Assembly: GCA_017466965.1 (NCBI GenBank)
Contig: JAFTTD010000017.1
Span: 1 to 5,167, forward strand
Source of the DNA: Bacteroidaceae bacterium
GTDB taxonomy: Bacteria > Bacteroidota > Bacteroidia > Bacteroidales > Bacteroidaceae
DNA: 5,167 bases
Direction: 5' to 3'
Part shown: positions 1 to 5,167 of the stretch, piece by piece
Position numbering within the stretch: position 1 is the first letter of the stretch
How the letters are laid out: each line of letters starts with the position of its first letter
The notes under the pieces: generated by a model
Databases searched by the model: none
Told to the model about the DNA's origin: nothing
What the model saw: the letters and a program-made list of their open reading frames with translations, nothing else
Translations under genes and position numbers: made by a program

Positions 1-498
1 ATCAATACGCATACGTTCATTCAGAACTTCTTCCTGAGTCTGCTGTCCATAATGAATGATGTCATCGATATAATGATATACACCGTTCAGAGCTGACTGG
101 TCAGCATTAGCTTCACTTGGCGGAATAATTCTTGCACCTGGGATGAATACGCCTCTGTTGTCAGGCTTACGTCCAACACCACGGCGGTTGATAAAGATAC
201 CCAAGTCACCAGTACCCTTGTCACCGACTGTAGGGTGAGAAATATTCATGATACTATGAGGCATCATTGTTTCATACCATTCAGCAACGTCCCAAAGCTT
301 ATGCTTGAAATTGTTCTTGAACAACTCACCGTCAACAGTCAAGTCATTATAGTTAGCAAGACGGTCGAGAAGGTGATATGAGATAAAACGGTTCAAAGAA
401 TTTCTTCTGTCTGTAAGATCTTTAACATCTGCATCCTCAGGATATACCGGATCATAAATCTTCGCTGCATATTCAATCAATTTTGGAAGACCATCAAT
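1..498 (-). pseudogene. Continuation of the FAS1 lipoprotein gene after the in-frame TGA (rest of second FAS1 domain; runs off the window)
   Basis: Directly after the TGA the frame of the upstream FAS1 gene stays open for 166 codons to position 1. Translated by hand it reads as genuine protein: it starts IDGLPKLIEYAAKIY, has ISYHLL (the conserved FAS1 Y-H core, around position 375), and NGVYHYIDDII at 55-87, a clear counterpart of NGVVHVVDKVI in the first domain. It therefore completes the second FAS1 domain, which with the upstream part spans about 230 residues. That is larger than a minimal FAS1 domain because of an insert between the Y-H core and the closing motif, containing the Gly/Arg-rich stretch around DLGIFINRRGVGRKPDNRG. 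The frame continues past the domain, so more protein lies beyond the window. The first ATG in this part is at 267, inside the domain, so it does not look like an independent gene. It is called a pseudogene because of the interruption; a sequence error or readthrough would make 1-1326 one intact partial CDS. Confidence 0.85.
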
Positions 499-501
499 TC
501 A
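499..501 (-). other. In-frame TGA splitting the FAS1 gene
   Basis: The plus-strand tca reads TGA on the coding strand. It is flanked in the same frame by FARY before and IDGLPKL after. Aligning the two FAS1 domains of this protein on their H1 motifs places the TGA opposite G97 of the first domain (G-L-S-S-V-A-E-L against stop-I-D-G-L-P-K-L). A single-base change from a Gly codon such as GGA would produce it. No frameshift is needed, since the frame is the same on both sides. Confidence 0.9.
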
Positions 502-1326
502 ATATCTTGCAAAAACAGAGTCCTGCTCAACAAATGCTGTATATTTATAATATCTCACTTTTGGATAATACACAATGTCATACTCTGATGCAGTCTTCAC
601 TGCGATACCTATATCCACAGAGTCTGGGTCTGGTATAGGATAAGACTCGTCCTTGTACTCAGTCATAAGCAAATCAAGCTTTGTTGCATGAAGAGCCTCG
701 AAGAAGATTGTTGCAGTAGAGTCCTTATAGAGCATATCAGCAACTACGTCGTTTGATGAAGAAATCACTTTATCCACAACGTGAACAACACCATTTCTTA
801 CAGAGTCGTCATAAACCTCAAGACGAGAAAGGTTGTTGATGTAGAACTGGAGAACCACTTCGCCTGGAACAGAAACAGAATCTGCTACACCAGTGATTGT
901 AAGATAGCGGTCGAGCATATTTGAAGCCGGATAAGTACCATTAGGGAAGTCTGTTGTAAAGAATTCCTGCTTCACGATATGAGTATATGCTATTGTATCA
1001 CAATCTTTATCAGTCAATTCAGCTACAGAAGACAAGCCTCTTGACGAAAGATAATTCTCAAACGCTGTGTTAGTCGGAGCAAATAGAGTATATGAACCGT
1101 ATGTACCAAGCAAGTCATATACTTTTGCACGCTGAAGCACTGTAATAAATTCGCTGAACTTATCAGTACGATTATCGAGATAGTCCTTAGCCATCTCGCC
1201 TTGGAAACTATAAATATACTCCGAATCCGGTTCATCAGAACAGCTTACAAAAGCCATCTGCATTGCCGAAAAGAGGAATGCTACTATAGCAAGGTATTGG
1301 AATTTTATAAACTTATTCATATTCAT
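499..1326 (-). CDS. Fasciclin (FAS1) domain lipoprotein, N-terminal portion ending at a premature in-frame TGA
   Basis: A 275-residue product with a lipoprotein signal peptide (lipobox FVSC, C29), followed by SDEPD, an acidic pattern like the surface-export signal described for Bacteroidota lipoproteins. A complete FAS1 domain spans about residues 43-190. It has an H1-type motif YTLFAPTNTAFENYL (79-93), the central YTHIV (114-118) that matches the usual Y-H position, and an H2-type motif NGVVHVVDKVI (178-188). A second FAS1 domain begins near residue 198, reaches its own H1-like motif YKYTAFVEQDSVFARY (260-275) and is cut off there by TGA. The same frame then carries on to the window edge (see 1-498). 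FAS1 domains mediate adhesion or ligand binding; next to SusCD such proteins are presumably surface accessories of the uptake complex, which is inference. The start at 1326 overlaps the SusD stop as TAATG; a second ATG two codons on (1320) is also possible. The truncated product keeps one whole FAS1 domain and might still be made and exported. The family is secure; whether this short form is the natural product is doubtful. Confidence 0.9.
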   Translation of the reverse strand: MNMNKFIKFQYLAIVAFLFSAMQMAFVSCSDEPDSEYIYSFQGEMAKDYLDNRTDKFSEFITVLQRAKVYDLLGTYGSYTLFAPTNTAFENYLSSRGLSSVAELTDKDCDTIAYTHIVKQEFFTTDFPNGTYPASNMLDRYLTITGVADSVSVPGEVVLQFYINNLSRLEVYDDSVRNGVVHVVDKVISSSNDVVADMLYKDSTATIFFEALHATKLDLLMTEYKDESYPIPDPDSVDIGIAVKTASEYDIVYYPKVRYYKYTAFVEQDSVFARY

Positions 1327-1328
1327 TA
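1324..1328 (-). promoter_or_regulatory. TAATG stop-start overlap coupling SusD and the FAS1 gene
   Basis: The SusD stop TAA (1328-1326) shares its last A with the FAS1 start ATG (1326-1324). Such an overlap allows a terminating ribosome to reinitiate, so the two lipoproteins are probably made at linked rates. The bases before it are A-rich (GTTAAAAAC) with no clear Shine-Dalgarno sequence, which fits Bacteroidota. A second in-frame ATG at 1320 gives ATGAATATG. Confidence 0.75.
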
Positions 1329-3161
1329 GTTTTTAACAGTTGTTTTGTCCTGAATATATGCAGGATTCTGAGTCAAATACTTATTAACATCAAGTTCTGA
1401 TTCAAGATAAGGCATATACATGAAGTCGAGCATAGCCATCTTAATCTTCATCACTTCTGCATTATCAGCAAACTTACCACTTACCATTGTTCTGAAGTGA
1501 CCAGTGTTACCTTCGCGGCGTGCTCTGCGCACCAAGTCATAGTAACGCTTTCCTTCGAACATCAATTCACGACGTCTTTCCACCTCAACAAGTTCCACAT
1601 AGTCTGCGTATGTTGTGAACTGAGTCTGGTCGATCATGTTGCTTGTGTTCGGTGCTGTTGCACGATAGTATATAGCACTTACGATATTGAACACTTCATC
1701 ATAATACTCCTGAGCAGTAGTGAATACATTTCCATAAGCAGCGCGAGTCTTGCCTGGAGCAACCTGTGTTGTGTCAGCAATCTGTGACAAGTAGCCTGCA
1801 ATCTGAACCTCTGCTTCTGCCTTCATGAGCATAATGTCCGTGAGACGATAGATAATCCAGTTAGCAGTGTTTGTACCTCTTTTTGCAAGATTTGATACAG
1901 GTGCCCAAGAAGGACCAGTCAAAGTCTGCATCTGATCAACTACATACTTGTTTATTACATAGTCGCCAGAACCTCCGGAAGGGAAAGTGAAATTCTCCTG
2001 ACCTCTTCTGTCATAAACAGTAAATATGTTAGTTGCTTCAGTATTGTACTTGTCTGAGCTCTTAGGCTTTTCATTCATCAAACCTTCGTAAGCGGCAAGA
2101 GCACCGCCTTTTGATTCATCTTCTACATCACCATAAAAGAATGATACACCACCATTTTTCACACCAAGATTTGACTCGAAAGAAAGTTCGAAAATACTTT
2201 CAAAACTGTTTCCTGTTCCAAATATCTTATTGTATGCTTCTGCATTTTCAGCTGTTGTTGAGGTTGAAGAAGAAGAAGTCAAACTTTCAGACAAGAGAGG
2301 ATAACCGTATGTAGTATATCCTGTAGCGTTGACCTGAGGGCGGAGGTTGCCATAACGGTCTTCCTCAAACTCCTTAATCTTTGCTTCTATAACCTTGTCG
2401 CTGTATTCAACACACTTCTTGTAATATTCCTGAGCCTTGATAGGATCAAGATTAGCGTCAGAAGCACGCCACAAGTACATTTCTGCAAGCAATGCATACA
2501 TTGCATTTCTTGTAATTTTTGCCGTATTGTACTTTTCGTTAGAATAACGGCGTGGAACCCATTCCTTTACTTCCTCTATGTCAGCGATAAGAGAATCAAG
2601 AATCACCTCATGCTTTTCTGCAGGAACAACATAATCCTGATTGTCGTCAATAGACGCATTGGTTACGAAAGGAACATCCTTGAATGTGCGGATAAGATAG
2701 AAATAGCACATTGCGCGGAGGGCTCTTGCCTCACCCAAGTTCACCATAAGGTCAGACTCTGTATAGTTAGGGTCTTCCTTCTGAACCTGAGGCGCATAAT
2801 ACAGAACAGTATTACAACGGTCGATAACAGTGTAAAGACTTGTCCAGTTACAATACCCGTTAGTTTCAGAAAGTCCTCCCTCAACAATATACTCAAGGTT
2901 CTTATCGAGAGTGATTCTCTCAGATGCCTGCACATTGTCGGCACGAGCTTCACCCCAAACAATCATATTCTTAATGACAGCACCATCTGCCATGCTGGAA
3001 TAGCAAGCATTGACGACACTTTGAACGTCATCCTTGTTTGTCCAGAAATTTTCGAGGACAACCTCATTCAAAGGCAACAATTCAAGGTCGCAAGATGAGA
3101 CAGACAAGCCTGCGAGGGCTGCCAGCCCAAATATTTTTATATTTCTTTTAATCATATTCAT
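1326..3161 (-). CDS. SusD/RagB-family nutrient-binding outer-membrane lipoprotein
   Basis: A complete 611-residue SusD-like lipoprotein, which sits as a lid over the SusC barrel on the cell surface and helps capture the ligand. A lipoprotein signal peptide runs from a basic start (K5, R6, K9) through a hydrophobic core to the lipobox VSSC, with C24 as the predicted lipidated residue. SusD hallmarks follow in the usual order: the N-terminal helical (TPR-like) segment with GEARALRAMCYFYLIRTF (143-160), IIYRLTDIMLMKAEAEV (436-452), ERRRELMFEGKRYYDLVRR (528-546), and a C-terminal YLESELDVNKYLTQNPAY (585-602). Length is normal to slightly long for the family. A Ser/Thr-rich stretch lies around residues 291-303. 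Two Met codons, at 3161 and 3155 (MNM), could each start the protein; the longer is given, and both leave a working signal peptide. The gene lies 12 bases after SusC and overlaps the FAS1 gene by one base, so the three are almost certainly cotranscribed. The ligand is not predictable from this sequence. Confidence 0.96.
   Translation of the reverse strand: MNMIKRNIKIFGLAALAGLSVSSCDLELLPLNEVVLENFWTNKDDVQSVVNACYSSMADGAVIKNMIVWGEARADNVQASERITLDKNLEYIVEGGLSETNGYCNWTSLYTVIDRCNTVLYYAPQVQKEDPNYTESDLMVNLGEARALRAMCYFYLIRTFKDVPFVTNASIDDNQDYVVPAEKHEVILDSLIADIEEVKEWVPRRYSNEKYNTAKITRNAMYALLAEMYLWRASDANLDPIKAQEYYKKCVEYSDKVIEAKIKEFEEDRYGNLRPQVNATGYTTYGYPLLSESLTSSSSTSTTAENAEAYNKIFGTGNSFESIFELSFESNLGVKNGGVSFFYGDVEDESKGGALAAYEGLMNEKPKSSDKYNTEATNIFTVYDRRGQENFTFPSGGSGDYVINKYVVDQMQTLTGPSWAPVSNLAKRGTNTANWIIYRLTDIMLMKAEAEVQIAGYLSQIADTTQVAPGKTRAAYGNVFTTAQEYYDEVFNIVSAIYYRATAPNTSNMIDQTQFTTYADYVELVEVERRRELMFEGKRYYDLVRRARREGNTGHFRTMVSGKFADNAEVMKIKMAMLDFMYMPYLESELDVNKYLTQNPAYIQDKTTVKN
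2266..2278. repeat. Short GAA trinucleotide run inside the SusD gene
   Basis: Four GAA units plus one G on the plus strand (TTC/TCT on the coding strand) encode part of the Ser-rich segment SLTSSSSTSTT of the SusD protein. Slippage here would add or remove whole serine codons and keep the frame, so it could vary the loop length but not switch the gene off. Confidence 0.6.
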
Positions 3162-3173
3162 AACAAAATATAT
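3162..3173 (-). promoter_or_regulatory. SusC-SusD spacer / SusD translation initiation region
   Basis: The 12 bases between the SusC stop and the SusD ATG are entirely A/T apart from one G and contain no purine-rich Shine-Dalgarno motif. An A/T-rich, unstructured leader is the usual initiation context in Bacteroidota. The spacer is too short for a promoter or terminator, so SusC and SusD must share a transcript. As at the FAS1 start, the gene opens ATGAATATG, leaving two possible starts six bases apart. Confidence 0.45.
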
Positions 3174-5167
3174 TTAGAATGAAACAGTTGCACCGAACTG
3201 GAATGACTTGTTACGTGGTGTACGTCCACTATCCACTGTTGGTCCCCAGCCTGGCTGAGCAAACTCAGGGTCAGCACCAGAATACTTAGTTATACAGAAT
3301 ACATTGTTAAAGACGAGGTTGAAGCTCAGTCCACTCAAGCCAAACTTCTTCAAATCCTTACCGTCGAAAGCATAACTCAACTGCATATAGTTGAGACGGA
3401 GGAATGAAACGTCCTCAATGAATCTGTCGCTACCGAGCCAGTTGAAACCATAGTTGCGAAGAGCGCGTGGGAGAATGTTCTCATGACAATCACCTTCGTT
3501 GTGCCAACGCCAGTTCACAGCCTGAGACTGGTTATTGTTGCTATACATGTTTTCAGCTTCCATGCGTGCCTTGTTAATAGCCTTCATTCCTACACGATAG
3601 TTGAACTGAAGATTAAGGCTCCACTTGTCATAACGTAATTTTGTACCAAAACCTCCGGTCAATTTTGGAAGTGAACTACCAATGTAAACGATATCAAGCT
3701 CATTGATGTTACCGTCGTGGTTTATATCCTCATAGATAGCATCACCACCCTTGAACTCGTAAGTTTCTCCTTCACCGCCATAGTTGAAACGCATTGTCTT
3801 AGGACGACCGTTCTCATTGTAAATGACATCGCCGTTTGCATTGCGCGCAACAGGGGCGTTAGGTCCACTGATGCCCTTTATTTCTTCCTCGCTGTATTCA
3901 GTGTATGCATATACTCCCTTATAGCGGAAGCCATAGATAGCTCCGAGAGGGTTATGCAACTGGATTCTTGAAAGATAGCTTCCATTCTCAGCAACGAAGT
4001 CAGGGTTGTAATTTTCAAGGTGAGTAGGCTCCATCTCAAGAATTTCGTTCTTGTTGTTAGCGAACGCAACATTAAAGTTCATTCTAAACTTGCCAATCTT
4101 CACAACGTCATTTGCAGCAATGTTGAATTCCCATCCTGAGTTTCTCATAGAACCTCCATTCTTATTGGCAAGATTTGCGTAACCTGATGAAGAAGGGATT
4201 CTGAATTGGCCTAAGAGGAGGTCGGTTGTTTCACCTGTATAAAGAGAGAGGTCACCGGTAATCTTGTTGTCGAAGAAACCGAAGTCAAAACCGAGGTTCC
4301 AAGTTTCCTTGCGTTCCCAACGGAGGTCTGCCAAACGGATATTCAAAGGCACGATAGAACTTTCACCGATGTATGCTGTTCCATTTCCATACTTACTATA
4401 GAACAATCCAGGACCAGGCTGACGACCTGTTACACCCCAACCCGGACGGATAGACAACATGTTAATCCACTTGACATTTTCCATCCAAGGCTCATCAGAG
4501 ATGTTCCAACGAGCAGAGAGAGCAGGGAATGCACCCCAGCGTCTGTCAGGACCGAAGTTTGTAGAACCGTCAACACGGATTGTACCTGTCACAGAATAGC
4601 GTCCCTTATAAGAGTAGTGAACCTGACCTGTGTAGTAGTTGCTCTTGCCTTCGCCTGCACCTGTACCGAATCCATCCAAGATACCACCAGCCATAGATGA
4701 TGTTATATCACCAGTTGCAAGGCCATATCTTGTAAGGCTCTGGCTTGTACTGTGGCTTGTTCTGTACTGCGCACGTGCCATCATCATCAATGAATGAGCT
4801 TCATTGTTGAAATGAGGCTGGAATGTAAGCGAGTGAGTAGTTGTCATAGCGTTGCTCTTGCTTGCACTTGACGTAGCCTTGTTAGCACCTTTATCCTGCC
4901 ATGAAGCAGCAATAAGGCTTGAAGGCGAGAATGAATCTGAATTAGAAGAAGCAATGTTGAAAATAATTCTTCCTTCGTATGTAAGTCTCGCTCTACCCTC
5001 TTCCACTCCGAGAATGTCATACTTGAGGATGAATTCAGGAGAAAGAGTAAGGCTCTTGTCCTTAGAACGAGCCAAATGAGCAAGGGCTACAGGGTTAGCA
5101 ATACCTCTCTGGTCGGAAAGTACTGAAGAACCGCCTTCTGCTACAGATGGCATTGTGTAGAACTCAC
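3174..5167 (-). CDS. SusC/RagA-family TonB-linked outer-membrane transporter (C-terminal part, 5' end outside window)
   Basis: This is the C-terminal part of a SusC-type TonB-dependent transporter, the outer-membrane barrel that imports oligosaccharides or other nutrients together with a SusD lid. The frame is open to the window edge; the first Met (5153) is internal, because it is preceded in frame by E-F-Y-T. About 663 residues are visible, against roughly 1000 for the family, so the signal peptide, carboxypeptidase-D-like domain, TonB box and most of the plug should lie upstream. Numbering from Met 5153, family signatures are YSVTGTIRVDGSTNFG (186-201) followed by W.AFPALSARWNISDE, LRWERKETWNLGFDFGFF (277-294), an Asp-rich turn DINHDGNINELD (476-487) of the kind common in SusC barrels, and a C-terminal ITKYSGADPE (621-630). 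It ends in a terminal Phe (FQFGATVSF), as expected for barrel insertion by BAM. The stop is TAA, 12 bases before the SusD start. The family call is secure; the substrate cannot be told. The edge truncation is not a gene defect. Confidence 0.95.
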   Translation of the reverse strand, partial: EFYTMPSVAEGGSSVLSDQRGIANPVALAHLARSKDKSLTLSPEFILKYDILGVEEGRARLTYEGRIIFNIASSNSDSFSPSSLIAASWQDKGANKATSSASKSNAMTTTHSLTFQPHFNNEAHSLMMMARAQYRTSHSTSQSLTRYGLATGDITSSMAGGILDGFGTGAGEGKSNYYTGQVHYSYKGRYSVTGTIRVDGSTNFGPDRRWGAFPALSARWNISDEPWMENVKWINMLSIRPGWGVTGRQPGPGLFYSKYGNGTAYIGESSIVPLNIRLADLRWERKETWNLGFDFGFFDNKITGDLSLYTGETTDLLLGQFRIPSSSGYANLANKNGGSMRNSGWEFNIAANDVVKIGKFRMNFNVAFANNKNEILEMEPTHLENYNPDFVAENGSYLSRIQLHNPLGAIYGFRYKGVYAYTEYSEEEIKGISGPNAPVARNANGDVIYNENGRPKTMRFNYGGEGETYEFKGGDAIYEDINHDGNINELDIVYIGSSLPKLTGGFGTKLRYDKWSLNLQFNYRVGMKAINKARMEAENMYSNNNQSQAVNWRWHNEGDCHENILPRALRNYGFNWLGSDRFIEDVSFLRLNYMQLSYAFDGKDLKKFGLSGLSFNLVFNNVFCITKYSGADPEFAQPGWGPTVDSGRTPRNKSFQFGATVSF

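Noticed and set aside
499..501. UGA recoding (for example UGA read as Gly or Trp) across the genome
   Set aside because: The SusC and SusD frames, over 1,200 codons together, contain no internal TGA and use TGG for Trp and ordinary Gly codons. A recoded genome would show many in-frame TGAs, and only one is present.
460..501. Selenocysteine insertion at the TGA
   Set aside because: I see no convincing stem-loop just downstream of the TGA, and FAS1 domains are not redox enzymes with a Cys/Sec at this position. The first FAS1 domain has Gly there.
1497..1787. 96-codon plus-strand frame opposite the SusD C-terminal region
   Set aside because: It is antisense to the strongly conserved SusD C-terminal motifs, its composition is Cys/Ser-rich and unlike a real protein, and it has no initiation context of note.
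2610..3098. 162-codon open frame on the plus strand opposite SusD
   Set aside because: It lies wholly antisense to the conserved N-terminal half of SusD, its translation is rich in Ile, Cys and His with no recognisable domain, and it is best explained as a shadow of the coding frame.
3717..3971. 84-codon plus-strand frame opposite SusC
   Set aside because: It is antisense within the SusC barrel with no domain or neighbouring gene on that strand; treated as chance.
4844..5083. Overlapping 75-79-codon frames on both strands within SusC
   Set aside because: Both overlap the well-supported SusC frame, which continues through the whole region with family-typical sequence.
5151..5153. Met at 5153 as the true SusC start
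   Set aside because: The frame is open upstream to the window edge, there is no signal peptide after this Met, and the plug and N-terminal domains required in this family are missing, so the gene must begin outside the window.

Overview
The window is part of a glycan- or nutrient-uptake operon from a Bacteroidota bacterium, most likely a gut or oral Bacteroidales member. The evidence is a SusC/RagA-type TonB-dependent transporter followed directly by a SusD/RagB lipoprotein, lipoprotein signal peptides with acidic residues after the lipid-modified cysteine, and starts without a clear Shine-Dalgarno sequence. The genus cannot be fixed from the sequence. Everything convincing is on the minus strand, so transcription runs from position 5167 towards position 1.

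Layout in transcription order: (1) 5167-3174, the C-terminal two-thirds or so of a SusC-family outer-membrane transporter, whose N-terminus lies outside the window. (2) After a 12-base gap, 3161-1326, a complete SusD-family lipoprotein of 611 residues. (3) Overlapping the SusD stop by one base (TAATG), 1326-499, a 275-residue lipoprotein with one complete fasciclin (FAS1) domain and the first part of a second. (4) 498-1, the same reading frame continuing without another stop for 166 codons to the window edge. This stretch carries the rest of the second FAS1 domain, including its closing NGV.H..D motif.

The most notable feature is the single in-frame TGA at 499-501 that splits the FAS1 gene. 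It falls inside the second FAS1 domain, where the first domain has a glycine, so a one-base change (for example GGA to TGA) or a sequence error explains it best. The gene is therefore best read as one interrupted multi-FAS1 lipoprotein gene, not as two natural genes.

Together the SusC barrel and SusD lid would capture and import a ligand across the outer membrane with TonB energy. The FAS1 lipoprotein is probably a cell-surface accessory for binding or adhesion. No enzyme, regulator or other substrate marker lies in the window, so the substrate is unknown. I see no RNA gene, mobile element, CRISPR array, promoter or terminator. Apart from the FAS1 interruption, the locus is a familiar type and I do not see a new system in it.
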